Origin: Pelagibacteraceae bacterium
Lineage (GTDB): Bacteria > Pseudomonadota > Alphaproteobacteria > HIMB59
Direction of reading: 5' to 3'
Length of the DNA: 64,000 bases
Assembly (NCBI GenBank): GCA_019651435.1
Contig: BOYI01000002.1
Span: 124,001-188,000 of the forward strand
Each line of letters starts with the position of its first letter. Position 1 is the stretch's first letter. The notes under the pieces are model-generated. The model ran no database searches and was not told the origin of the DNA. It was given only the letters and a program-made list of their open reading frames with translations. This document shows, in pieces, positions 45,900 to 57,010 of the stretch. The translations under genes were made by a program, and so were the position numbers.

Positions 45900-46790
45900 T
45901 TATTTTTTATTAGTGATAATTATACCAACTATTACTGATACTATTCCAGCGTAATGATAGATTTGAAGGGTTTCTTGAAAAATAAAAAAGGCAAGAATTC
46001 CGCCAAAAATTGGCATTAAATGTAAATAAGGACCCGATTTATTAGCCCCAATTAGAGCGACACCTGTATTCCAACATATATAAGAAAAAATACTTGGAAA
46101 TATCCCAGTATAGCCAATAGCTAAAAGTGATTGATGTGTTACTTTTAAATAGTTTCCTTGAATGAAGATATCAAAAAGATAAACGGGGAATAATAAAATG
46201 ACCGTCAGTCCAAAAGAAATATATAAAAAACTAAATCCTGATACTCCAGTTTCATTTTTTTTTAAAAAAATTGAATACAAAGCCCAAGAGGTTACAGCTA
46301 ACAATATAAAAAGATCTCCTGAATAAAAATCAGATTTAAAAATGTTTTGATAGTTTCCTTTAGCAATCACAAAACTAACACCTACAAGAGAGATAATAAT
46401 ACCAATCATCTGATATCGATTAGTATCAATTCTATAAAGAATCTTATTAAAAAGAATGATTAACATAGGCGTTGTAGAAATAATTAATAATGCATTAATC
46501 ACTGTAGTAGCTGTGAGCCCTAAATAAACAAGAGTATTAAATAGAGTTGGTCCGGTGAGAATAATCAAAAAAATCATTCCAGGTTGTTTTTTTAATAAAG
46601 GCAGTTCTTTAAATGCTTTTGAGAAACAAAAAGGAGTTAAAATTATAAATGCAATTACCCATCGATAAAAACCAAGTGATAAAGGAGACACTAAACTTTC
46701 AACTGAAGCTAATCTTCCAATAACAAAGTTACCTGACCAAAATAAAGAAGCGAAACATAGAACTATTGTCGCTTTTAAAGAATTACTCAA
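45900..46790 (-). CDS. DMT/EamA-family transporter
   Basis: Ten-TM layout; FASLFWSGNFVIGRLA, FLKKNETGVSGFSFLYISFG. Confidence 0.87.
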   Translation of the reverse strand: MSNSLKATIVLCFASLFWSGNFVIGRLASVESLVSPLSLGFYRWVIAFIILTPFCFSKAFKELPLLKKQPGMIFLIILTGPTLFNTLVYLGLTATTVINALLIISTTPMLIILFNKILYRIDTNRYQMIGIIISLVGVSFVIAKGNYQNIFKSDFYSGDLFILLAVTSWALYSIFLKKNETGVSGFSFLYISFGLTVILLFPVYLFDIFIQGNYLKVTHQSLLAIGYTGIFPSIFSYICWNTGVALIGANKSGPYLHLMPIFGGILAFFIFQETLQIYHYAGIVSVIVGIIITNKK

Positions 46791-46801
46791 AATTAAATTT
46801 A

Positions 46802-47950
46802 CTATAATTTTTCAATTGCCATTGCCAGTCCCTGTCCACCACCAATACACATGCTTGCTACTCCAAATTTTTGTTTAGTTCGTTTTAATTGGTGTGCAAG
46901 AGTAGTAACAATTCTTGTTCCTGAACAGCCGATTGGATGACCAAGAGCAATTGCGCCGCCTGCTATATTTAATTTATTTGGATCAATTTTTAAGGATCGT
47001 TGAACAGCCACTGAAGTGGCAGCAAAAGCCTCATTAATTTCAATAAGATCAAAATAACCTATATTAACAGACATTTTTTTCATCAACTTCTGAATAGCTG
47101 TAATTGGTGTAATTCCCATGTAGTCAGGATTACCTGCTGAAGAAGACCAAGATAATATTTTAGCTAAAGGTTTAATCTTATTTGCTTTAATGTAATCAGA
47201 TGAAGCTAATGCTAGAAATGCTGCACCATCATTTAGAGATGATGCATTGCCAGCACTAACAGATCCTTTCTTTTTAAAAACTGGTTTCAGCTGACTAAGT
47301 TTGACTAATGTTGTGTCAGCTCTCACCTCATCTTTAAGAGACGTTTGACATAATTCATTTTTAAAATATTTATTCTTTAAAGCTTTATAAGTTTTTAAAT
47401 AAGATCCGTAAGCATATTGATCTTGTTCTTGACGAGTGACATTGTATTTCCTAGCAACGTTTTCTGCAGTAATCCCCATATGTTCTTGAGAGAAAGCATC
47501 TGTTAATCCATCATGAACAAGGGTATCAATAAAAACATTATTACCTAATTTTTTTTCTCCAGTTCTACTTAAATATGCATGACGTGCTCGAGACATACTT
47601 TCCTGTCCACCAGCAATAACTAAATCACATTCTTTAGTGTGAATTTTCAAAGAGGCTTCAATAGCTGCACGCATGCCACTTCCACATACTTGGTTGACCA
47701 CATAAGCAAAAGAGGATTGGGACATTCCAGATTTTAAAGCTACTTGACGAGCAGTGTTCATCCCAAGTCCACTAGTTAAAACTTGACCTAAGACCAAGCC
47801 TTCAACATCTTTTGTGGCTATTTGTTTATTGCGTTGAAATAAGTCTTGGAGACATTGTGTGCCTAGCTCTACAGACTCAGTTTTTTTATATTGTCCAAGA
47901 TAGGAGCCAATAGGTGTACGTACACCATCAATAATATAAATATCACTCAT
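46802..47950 (-). CDS. Acetyl-CoA acetyltransferase (thiolase)
   Basis: [36 protein letters not shown]-type motif ([21 protein letters not shown]), [15 protein letters not shown]. Confidence 0.93.
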   Translation of the reverse strand: [382 protein letters not shown]

Positions 47951-49850
47951 TAATTTTTATCTCTTTATACTCTTGAACAGACTCTGGATTAGCCAAAGCT
48001 CCAAGATTTTGGACTTTATCATTATTAATTATATTTTTGACAAGAATTTCAGAATTTTTTCCACTCTTAGTTCTTGGAATATCTTTAACAACGAAAGTTT
48101 TCCAAGGCACATGGCGTGGACTAAGAGTTGATTTTAAATGCTTTTTGATTAAATCAGTAAAATTGGGGGGTATTTTATTTTTTATGGACTTAATAAATAA
48201 GACGACTCTCTCATCATTATCAGTTAAGTAGCCGTTGCCAAACTATCATCAATCCAAGAGAAGTTTTGTAATGCACTATAAATTTCACCGTTCCAATTCT
48301 CACCCTCCGGATTTAAAGTGGCATCTGATCTTCCATAAATTATATAACCACCATTTTTAGTTTTTTTCACATAATCACCATGTGCCCATATATTTTTAAA
48401 TTTTTCAAAATAGGCTGATTGATATTTTTTAAAACTTTTATCATTCCAAAAAAAGATAGGCTTAGATGGGAAAGGTGTTTTACAGACTAATTCTCCAGTC
48501 ATTTTAGTAGGTTTACCTTTTTCATTAAACACATCGATATTCATTCCTAAACCTGGTCCTTGTATTTCTCCTGCATAAACAGGTATTGTGGGAACACCTA
48601 ACATGAAACATGAAACTATATCTGTTCCTCCACTAATTGAGTGAATAAAAGATTTTTTATTTAGATTTTGGTTAATAAATCGAAAAGTAGAACTACTTAA
48701 AGGAGAGCCTGTTGATATAAAACATTTAATATTAGGTAAAATATTTTTTTTCTTAGGATTATGATTATTTTGTATAGCTTCGTAAATCTTAGCTCCTGCT
48801 CCTAGCATATTTGATTTAGATTTTTTTGTTAAATGGATAACTCTATCTTTTGATGGATAAAAAGGAGATCCATCATATAAGGTAATACTAGAGCCTAATA
48901 ATAAATTAGATACAGTCCAATTCCACATCATCCATCCACATGTAGTTAAAAAAAGCATTTTGTCTTCTTTCTTAACATTAGTATGGATAGATAATTCTTT
49001 TAAGTGTTGTAACAATGAACCTCCATGACCATGAGTGATACATTTAGGAAGCCCGGTAGTGCCACTAGAGAAAAGGACATATAAAGGATGATTAAAATCT
49101 ACTAATTTAGTTTTTTCTTCTAAGAGATATTTCTTATTTCTGTAAATTCTATGGAGTTCAGAGAGATTATTTTTACATGGATAAGAAGTTTTAAGAATTT
49201 TGGGATTGCCTATTTTGGATCTGATTTGTCTTAGGCTCTTTGAATATTCGAACTTTTTTCCATTATAAAAATAATGATCGGCAACTATCATCAGCTTAGG
49301 TTTTAATTGAGAAAATCTATCGATGACTGCCTTTGCGCCAAAATCTGATGAACATGAGGACCAAACAGCCCTATTTTTGCAGAGGCTAAGAAAGAAATAA
49401 TTGTATCTGCAATATTAGGCAAATAGCCTACAACAACATCCCCTTTTTATTTTCAAAGATCTGTAATAAGAGCTTAAGGCATTTACTCTAAGATTAAGTC
49501 TTTATAAGTTATTTTTCTTCATAGTAATTTTCTCCTATAAAGTGAATAGCTAAATCATTAGAGTTATTTTTTTCAATAAGTTGAATGTAATTCGTCTGAA
49601 AATTATAAAAAAAATTATTTTTCCAAAATTTTGTATTTTTTTGAATTAATTTTGAATTTTTATTTTTAATTAGTGGAACTTGATAAAACTCTGTAATTGA
49701 TTTCCAAAAATCGCTGGGATATTTGACTGACCAATTCCATAATTGAGAATAGTTTTTAAACTTTTTTATAATTTTTGTTTAAATAATTTTCATAAGCATA
49801 AGGTTAGAAATCTTGATTTGTTTTTGGGTTGGTTGAAAAATTTTAGACAT
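47943..49850 (-). CDS. Acetoacetate-CoA ligase (acetoacetyl-CoA synthetase), multiple frameshifts
   Basis: YVLFSSGTTGLPKCITHGHGGSLLQHLKELSIHTNVKKEDKMLFLTTCGWMMWNW; YGRSDATLNPEG; C-term PRTKSGKNSEILVKNIIN. Confidence 0.85.
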
Positions 49851-50232
49851 TAATTACTGAGCTAAGTGAGTCAGGTATTTTTATTGGTTTCCCAGTTGAA
49901 TTGATAATTACCATGAGCACTTTTGACTTAAAAATTACCTTATCATCCTTATAAATATTCTGTTCTAATTCAAATGAGGCTTTTTTAATATCAATAAATT
50001 TTGTTTGAATACTTAATTCATCTTCTAATTTGGCAGATTGGATATAGCTACAGTGAATATTTTTGACAACAAAGTGGCAGTCATATTTTTCACTTAGTGA
50101 TTTTAAAGAAAAGCCTAATTCTTGAATTAAATTTGTGCGAGCTCTCTCTATAAATTTTAAATAATTAGCATAATAAACAACTCCACCTGAGTCTGTATCT
50201 TCGTAATATACTTTGGTTCTAAATTTAAACAT
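49843..50232 (-). CDS. YbgC/4-hydroxybenzoyl-CoA-type acyl-CoA thioesterase
   Basis: KVYYEDTDSGGVVYYANYLKFIERARTNLIQELGF hotdog thioesterase motif. Confidence 0.87.
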   Translation of the reverse strand: MFKFRTKVYYEDTDSGGVVYYANYLKFIERARTNLIQELGFSLKSLSEKYDCHFVVKNIHCSYIQSAKLEDELSIQTKFIDIKKASFELEQNIYKDDKVIFKSKVLMVIINSTGKPIKIPDSLSSVINV

Positions 50233-50363
50233 TAGGTGGTTAATCCCAAATAAAGTAAGTAAGTTATTGAGATTATCGCTATGCCAAAAATTAGATATCT
50301 GTATTCACCCATAGTGTATTTTTTTATAATTTAATCTAAAATAAATATATCAAAATATTAAAG

Positions 50364-50438
50364 GGTTCCGTGGTGTAACGGATAGCACAAATGACTTCGG
50401 ATCATTTAGTCAGGGTTCGAATCCTTGCGGGACCGCCA
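50364..50438 (+). tRNA. tRNA-Arg (anticodon UCG)
   Basis: Acceptor GGTTCCG/CGGGACC, anticodon arm AATGA-CTTCGGA-TCATT, T arm CAGGG-TTCGAAT-CCTTG, encoded CCA. Confidence 0.92.
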
Positions 50439-50445
50439 GAAGTAT

Positions 50446-51323
50446 TTAAAGAAAACTTCCCAATCCCTGAAGTTTATTAATAAATTCTTTAATTTGATTA
50501 TTAATTTTTTGATTATCTATTTCTATTTGATCATTATTACTGAAATCTAAATCAAATAAACTCTCTCTATCTTGTAATATTTCTTCTAATTTTAGATCTG
50601 AACTATTGTCAAAATCAAAATTATTTAAAATCACCTTAGTAAGAAGTGGTGTAATGGCATAACTGGACATTACTCCAAATACTCCTGCCTCATTAAACTC
50701 TTGGCCATTTACTGCGCTAAAAAAAACAAGAAGTTTTGATGCTCTATTGATCTCAGCGTTTGAAAGCGCTTTATTTCCTGAAACATCTAAAATTGAACAT
50801 ATCTTCAAAGCAGTTTGCTTTATTAAAAATAAAGTTAGAACATGAGAGAGATGCTTGAATTCATAAAAGAAGGGCCCCTCACCAAAAGTAAGGTACACTT
50901 GCGTGTTATCACATTTTTATAAGTAAGAGTGTTATTAGTGTTTATTAGAAAATCATAAGAACCATCTGGATTTTCTAAATCTTCAAAAACTATCTCTAAG
51001 ATATCGGTTTCTAATTTCATAAATACTTTTTTAAAATCAAAAATATCTCCATCAACACTTATCCAATCTTCATATGATGTTGAGTCAGTTAGTTGAAGAT
51101 AAAAATATGTATACTCATCTATCTCATCTTGACTTTGATATAGGTTGAAATAACCACTTTCGGTAAAAATAAAAACGTCTTGTTCTTTAGAACAATCATT
51201 ACTCCAAGTACCATGAAATTTTTTTGGAATTACGTTTTCAGCAACTAATAAAAATGGAAAAAATAAAATTAATATAAAAAAACTCAGAAAATTTCTCATA
51301 AGTAAAAGTAACATAAAATTCAA
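50446..51323 (-). CDS. Hypothetical secreted protein, probably one gene with a frameshift near 50890
   Basis: ORF 50835-51323 has a signal peptide and overlaps ORF 50446-50898 (TFGEGPFFYEFKHLSHVL) in another frame; no close family recognised. Confidence 0.55.
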
Positions 51324-51398
51324 TAATTTTAAAACAGCACGGAAAGTGTGCGAAAATTTTTCCTCTATTTTTATTGATATAGTTTAATTCTTGAAATT

Positions 51399-52817
51399 CT
51401 AAGTTCTTTTGAGTTTTGTTTTTCTTTTTAAATTCAGATCTTCAGGCAAAAGTTGAAATAAGTCATAGAGCACTCTAATGACCACATAAGTAATAATAAA
51501 ACTCATGATGGTGTCACTTAGAAAATGATCACCTTCCATGATTCTTAATAAAGAGATTAGAATAATTGCAGAATAGGCAAAGATATTCCAAGTTTGTTTA
51601 TTAAATATTAATAAAATCGCTAAGGATAATGTGAAAAAAGAAACATCACCTGAAACAAAACTACAATTAGCCTCACAGTAATCAACATTTAACCAAGGAA
51701 TAGTAAAAGGCTGCTCACCTCCAAATACTAAAGTATCATTAGGCCTAGCCCTTCCCCAAAAACTTTTAAAAATTGAATTAACAATTACACCTGTTCCAAG
51801 AACCAAACATGAAAATAAAAATGTCCAATCTCGTAATGGTTTATTCATAATTTTCTCTCCATAAATATATTGTTTCACTGCAGCAGCAATAGGTATAAAA
51901 AAAACTAGAAGCGCCAACAATGGTAAAATCATTTTTCGAATAAAATAAATAAACCAGTCTTGTTCGCTAGCTAAGAATCTTCCGTCTTGACCAAAAAATA
52001 ATCCACTAACTGTGATATCTATATTCGGAAATAAGAAAAAAATAATTGAAAGCGCGAGCATCAAAGTAAGTGTTTTTAAGTAAAAATTGAAGCCAAGATA
52101 AAGTGAAAATAAAGATTTCAGTTTTTCTTCAAGACTTCTGTAAATAAAATTAACATTTTCGTTTGATATTAAATATCCTTGATCGCTTTGAAAAAGTTTA
52201 GATTTTTGAAAAAATTTATCTCTTAGTAAAATGCTAGTAATATATGCAACTAAAGCTCCACCAAATATATCACTTACATAATGAGCACCCACAATAACTC
52301 GGGTAGATGCAATGACGATTGCTATGGTAATTAAAATATTTTTGATTTTAGGAAAAAGAAATATTAGACAAAAAATAAATGCAAAAATCGTTGCGGTGTG
52401 GCCTGATGGAAAAGAATGCCATCGAGAGTCAAAATTAAAAATATCTAAGGTTGTTAAATTATTTGAATGGAACAACGGAGGTCTTGGTCGACCCAAGATA
52501 TGTTTAAAAATTTGAACAGCTATTCCACTTAATAAAATATTAAAAAATATGAATAATGAGATATCACTGATTGTTAAAATAATTTTATTTTTATTTTGAA
52601 TAATTTTTATGACTGCCCAAATTAAAATTGTTGGAACAAAAAAATATAGAGAGTCTCCAAAATGTGTAAGGGTTTCAAATAAAGATTTAGTTTGTGAATT
52701 GATATTATAAAAAAACTTTGAAATAGAGTAATCAAAGAAAAGAAAAACAAGAACTCCTAAGAGGAGATAGATACAAATTGCTTTTTCGTCTTTTTGGAAT
52801 TTAGTAAGAAAATTCAT
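51399..52817 (-). CDS. Integral membrane protein with two PAP2 (type 2 phosphatidic acid phosphatase) domains
   Basis: Domain 1: KHILGRPRP...FPSGHTATIFA...STRVIVGAHYVSDIFGG. Domain 2: KSFWGRARPND...SFVSGDVSFFTLS...RIMEGDHFLSDT. Confidence 0.85.
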   Translation of the reverse strand: MNFLTKFQKDEKAICIYLLLGVLVFLFFDYSISKFFYNINSQTKSLFETLTHFGDSLYFFVPTILIWAVIKIIQNKNKIILTISDISLFIFFNILLSGIAVQIFKHILGRPRPPLFHSNNLTTLDIFNFDSRWHSFPSGHTATIFAFIFCLIFLFPKIKNILITIAIVIASTRVIVGAHYVSDIFGGALVAYITSILLRDKFFQKSKLFQSDQGYLISNENVNFIYRSLEEKLKSLFSLYLGFNFYLKTLTLMLALSIIFFLFPNIDITVSGLFFGQDGRFLASEQDWFIYFIRKMILPLLALLVFFIPIAAAVKQYIYGEKIMNKPLRDWTFLFSCLVLGTGVIVNSIFKSFWGRARPNDTLVFGGEQPFTIPWLNVDYCEANCSFVSGDVSFFTLSLAILLIFNKQTWNIFAYSAIILISLLRIMEGDHFLSDTIMSFIITYVVIRVLYDLFQLLPEDLNLKRKTKLKRT

Positions 52818-54292
52818 TTCTTTATAAAGTTTACATTAATAAAGGATTTTTGATTTAAATCTAATAAAGTTTTATTGATACTTGAGGGGTTATCAATGGG
52901 CGTTTCGTCTAAACTGGTAAAAGCCAATTCTATTTCACAGTCAGGAAAATACGAAGGTTTTAAATTTTTAGGGAAATATAGACTTATTGTTGGATTTTCA
53001 AGATTTGAAATAATTTCGGTTTTATCCAAATCGCAAGATAAATCATCGGTAATCGTTTGTGCGATGCCTTTATGTAAAAACTTACTTTGATAATTAATAG
53101 TAAAAAAACTTAAAGAAATTGAGAGTAGCAGTAAAAAGGAAAAGGTAATTATTTTATAAGACTCAACAAATAACTGTGATTGCATAGAAAATGCAGGATT
53201 CACAAAGCAAATTATTACAATTAATGCATAGAAAAGATAATTGAATTTGGGTATGGCTTCAATATTTGGGTAAAGAGAGGTATCAACATAGATTACAAAA
53301 GCAGGTAGCAATAAAAAACTTAAATAAAAAAGCCTTAACCATTTTAATTCTACAAACTCTAATGTTCGAAATATATAAATCGTTAAAATTGAAAGTATAA
53401 AAATGATTATTGAAAAAATCTGATTATTTAAAAATATGAAAGCCAAAAAAGAGATAGCTATCAACAATAAATATAAAAATAATTCCTTATTCCAATTTAT
53501 TTTTTTCACAAGATTGTAATAGAAGGAAATAATTAAAATACTTATTATAGGTAATAATAATCCTACAATTAGATAAGTTCTTTTGAGTATTTCAGATAAA
53601 CTGAAATTAATTTTAAAAAGTAATTGTTCTCCATATATTTGATCAAGAATGACAAAGATAATGGCTAAGATATAAATAAAAGAAAGATTACTTAAAATAG
53701 CAAATCTTTTATTTTTTTCTATTTTCCAGTCTGATAACTTTAGTATTGATAAAGTTGTTACTATTAATAAAAAAAAATAATTGCCCAGAGATAAGGCGAT
53801 AATACAAAATAGACCTAAGAAAAAACTATTATAAGTTTTTTCTTCGATGAAAAATTTGATTTGAAAATAAAAAATAATTAAAGAAATAAGACCAATAAAT
53901 AAAATTCCATGAAGAGAAAGAAAGCTAATAAAAATTACACCTGTGCATGTAATTGCTGTTAACACGGGAAGGATTTTTAAATCGTAAAATTGTAATTTGA
54001 TAATTTTATATAGAGTGAAAATTAATAAAGAAAAATATATTAAATTTAAAAATCTATAACCATAAAGGGATCTAATTTCATAAGAGTCCAAAATAAGATT
54101 TAGAAAATATGAAAATATATTGTGAACATTAATTGAGTCTCTAAAACTCCATGAGTTTTTATCTACTATTAAATTTAAAATCTGAGTGTCACTTTCAGTT
54201 CCAAATGGAAACAAAAATGCTGTTAAGAAAAGCAAAATAAAGCTACAAGCTAAAAGAAAAAAATAAGGAATATTTGTTAAGATTCGAAACAT
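52814..54292 (-). CDS. Polytopic membrane protein of unknown function (possible GT39/ArnT-like topology)
   Basis: 492 aa, many TM helices, ATGA overlap with the double-PAP2 gene. Confidence 0.6.
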   Translation of the reverse strand: MFRILTNIPYFFLLACSFILLFLTAFLFPFGTESDTQILNLIVDKNSWSFRDSINVHNIFSYFLNLILDSYEIRSLYGYRFLNLIYFSLLIFTLYKIIKLQFYDLKILPVLTAITCTGVIFISFLSLHGILFIGLISLIIFYFQIKFFIEEKTYNSFFLGLFCIIALSLGNYFFLLIVTTLSILKLSDWKIEKNKRFAILSNLSFIYILAIIFVILDQIYGEQLLFKINFSLSEILKRTYLIVGLLLPIISILIISFYYNLVKKINWNKELFLYLLLIAISFLAFIFLNNQIFSIIIFILSILTIYIFRTLEFVELKWLRLFYLSFLLLPAFVIYVDTSLYPNIEAIPKFNYLFYALIVIICFVNPAFSMQSQLFVESYKIITFSFLLLLSISLSFFTINYQSKFLHKGIAQTITDDLSCDLDKTEIISNLENPTISLYFPKNLKPSYFPDCEIELAFTSLDETPIDNPSSINKTLLDLNQKSFINVNFIKK

Positions 54293-54368
54293 CTAAGCTA
54301 ATTTAATCACTAGGTTTAGTAGCATAAGAAATCATATAGTTCTATATATAGTGGATATTTCAATTTTC

Positions 54369-54397
54369 TTGATGTTGTTTTTTCCCCAAATTATAAT
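54369..54397 (+). promoter_or_regulatory. Sigma70-type promoter TTGATG-N17-TATAAT
   Basis: TTGATG at 54369-54374, TATAAT at 54392-54397, 17-nt spacer. Confidence 0.6.
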
Positions 54398-54403
54398 GAG
54401 TTT

Positions 54404-54510
54404 AAGAGAGAAAATCTCTATTTTTACAGCCTTATAGAAGTGGCTTTTTTCTTAGTGGGTCACTTCTTTCTTAAAAGGGTTAGGACAAATTGTTCTAACC
54501 CTTTTATTAT
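54404..54510 (+). ncRNA. Candidate small RNA or leader/attenuator
   Basis: Follows a promoter; hairpins AGAGA-GAAAA-TCTCT (54405-54419) and AGAAGTG/CACTTCT (54436-42/54461-67); ends in intrinsic-terminator-like stem. Confidence 0.5.
54473..54505 (+). terminator. Intrinsic-terminator-like hairpin
   Basis: AAAAGGGTTAG-gacaaattgtt-CTAACCCTTTT, perfect 11-bp arms with A/U-tracts in the stem. Confidence 0.75.
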
Positions 54511-54530
54511 TTCTATATTATCCTTTTTTT

Positions 54531-54660
54531 ATGCTGAAATTAGCTTTCATGGTATTATTTTTTTTTCTTAGGATACTTCTTAGCTGATACAAAATTGGTA
54601 GAAATTCCTTTTAAGGATATGCCGTATATAGAAAAACTTTATGAGGTGGTAGATGATTAA
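54531..54660 (+). CDS. Possible small membrane protein (about 42 aa) in front of the aminotransferase
   Basis: Removing one T from the T9 run gives MLKLAFMVLFFFLGYFLADTKLVEIPFKDMPYIEKLYEVVDD*, ending in the aminotransferase start (ATGATTAA). Confidence 0.35.
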
Positions 54661-55979
54661 TACAGATAGCGTTCTTCACGGTTTTACAGATCTTAAAAAC
54701 TTAGACTCATTGGGCCCAATAGTCTTAAATCAAGCAAAAGGAATTTATGTATACGATCAAGATGGAAAAAATATCTTGATGCTAATTCTGGTTTATGGAA
54801 TTCGTAGTTGGTTTTGATCATCCTAGAATGATTGAGACTGCCAAAAACAATATGAAAAGTTTTCTGGGTATCATTCTTTTTTGGAAGAATTTCTGAACCT
54901 GCAGTGCAACTTGCCGATAAGCTTATTGAAATTTCTCCTTTGATAGTGGGAAAGTCTTTTTACAAACTCTGGTTCAGAAGCTAATGATACAACAGTTAAA
55001 CTTTTATGGTTTATTAATCGTCGTAAAGGAAAACCCGATCGAAGAAAAATAATTACTCGCATCAACTCTTATCATGGTGTGACCGCTGTTTCGCATCTAT
55101 GACAGGAAGCCTTATAATAGTGAATTTGGTCTTCCATTAGATGGTTTTTACATGCAGCTTGCCCCATTATTGGAAATATTCTGAGCAAAATGAAAGCGAA
55201 GAAGAATTTACAAAACGAATGGGTGAAGATCTAGAAAATTTAATTCAAAAGGAAGGGGCAGATACTATTGCAGGATTTTTGCCGAGCCAGTGATGGGCGC
55301 AGGTGGAGTTATTCCGCCTTCTCAAGGATACTTCGATGTTGTTCAAAAATTTTAAATAAATACGATATACCTTTCATTGCTGATGAAGTCATATGTGGCT
55401 TTGGTCGTACTGGAAATCTTTGGGGCTCTCAGACTTATAATATTCAACCTGATATTTTAATCGCATCTAAATGCATTACCTCAGGCTTTTTTCCTTTAGG
55501 CGCTGTCATACTAGGAGAGAAAATGACCCAAGAAATGATGGAAGCTTCATATAAAGCCGAGGAATTCTTCCACGGATTCACGGCAGGTGGGCATCCTGTA
55601 GGTTGCGCTCTAGCCCTTGAGGCTATCGATATCATTATCAATGAAAAATGATTGAGAATGTTCGAAATTTAGAACCCATATTTATGGGAGGTTTAAAAAT
55701 TTGAAGAGCTTGAATTTATCGGTGAGGCTAGAGGTATTGGTCTAATGGGCGCCCTAGAAATGGTCCATGATAAAAAACTAAAACACCTTTGATGGATCTA
55801 TCTCGATTGGTGAGCGAGTAGCTAATCAATGTATTGAGAATGGATTAATCTGTAGACCTTTAGGCCTCATTGTTCTTTGTCCTCCTTTTATTACCACAGA
55901 GGATGAAATGGGAATAATTTTCGAAACGCTAGATAAGACGCTAAGAAAAGTTTTTGACGAAGTTAAATCTCTAGGATAA
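54653..55979 (+). CDS. Class III (PLP) aminotransferase, multiple frameshifts
   Basis: MINTDSVLHGFTDLKNLDSLGPIVLNQAKGIYVYDQDGKN; VSFTNSGSEAND-type motif; FIADEVICGFGRTGNLWGSQTYNIQPDILIASKCITSGFFPLGAVI. Confidence 0.82.
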
Positions 55980-56931
55980 CGGAACCGGTCGTTTTTCTAT
56001 TTTCAATATCTGTATGTACTTGAGCGACATTCTCAAGAGGATACTTAGTGACTTGATCTAGTTTAACTTTCTCATTGCTTATCAATTCAAATAATTCTGC
56101 ACTGGCATTTTCCAACCAATTTCGATTAGCATAAAAATGAAACAAAGTTGGGCGAGTGAGGTGAAAAGAGCCAAAGGCTAAATCTGTCATCTGTAAATCT
56201 GTGTATGCGCCTGATGACTGACCAAAGCTGACAACTGTTCCATGACGCTTTAGAGCTTTAAACGAATTGAACATTGTATCTTTACCAACACTATCATAAA
56301 CAACATCAACCCTGATTGGTTTGTAATTTCTTGAACTCTTTGTAAAAAGTCTTCATTGGAGTAGTTAATTGTTTCCCATAACCATGATCTTTGGCTAAAT
56401 TGCATTTATCGTCACTTCCTGCAGTACCAATAGTCTTAGCACCTAAAACTTGCATCCATTGACCCGCGATTAATCCAACACCGCCAGCAGCAGCATGAAA
56501 CAAAACCGTATGATGACTCTTGACTTCAAAACTATCTTTTAAAAGGTATCGGACAGTTAAACCTTTCAGCATTGCGGCTGCGGCTTGATCAAAAGAAATA
56601 GCATCGGGAATTCTCACCACTAAATTAGCATCTAAAATTCGGTGTGTGGCATAAGCATTGTTGGCTTGTGCGTAAGCAACTCGATCTCCTACGCGTAAAT
56701 TGACAACGTCACTACCGACCGCTTCGATAATGCCGGCTCCCTCAGAGCCTAGGACGAGGTTATTTTCTTGAGGCCAAGGGTAGAGTCCTTTTCTAAAATA
56801 AATATCAATAAAATTTACACCAATTGAATGATTTTTAATTAAACTTGATTGGGTAGAATTTCTGAAATTTCAAATTCTTTTTTTTGAAGAACGCTGATAT
56901 CGCCAGGTTTGGTTGCTACAATTGAATACAT
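55963..56931 (-). CDS. Zinc-type quinone oxidoreductase (NADPH:quinone reductase), frameshifted
   Basis: ISFDQAAAAMLKGLTVRYLLKDSF, VLFHAAAGGVGLIAGQWMQVLGAKTIGTAGS. Confidence 0.85.
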
Positions 56932-56972
56932 GTCGATATTTACGCTAGCTCAGTATGAAGAAATAGATCCCT

Positions 56973-57001
56973 CTTGAAAATTTAATTTTTCTACACCAAA
57001 T
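56973..57001 (+). promoter_or_regulatory. Sigma32 (RpoH)-type heat-shock promoter
   Basis: CTTGAAA-N14-CACCAAAT, close to CTTGAAA-N13/14-CCCCATNT, directly upstream of an hsp20 gene. Confidence 0.6.
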
Positions 57002-57010
57002 AAATTAAAC

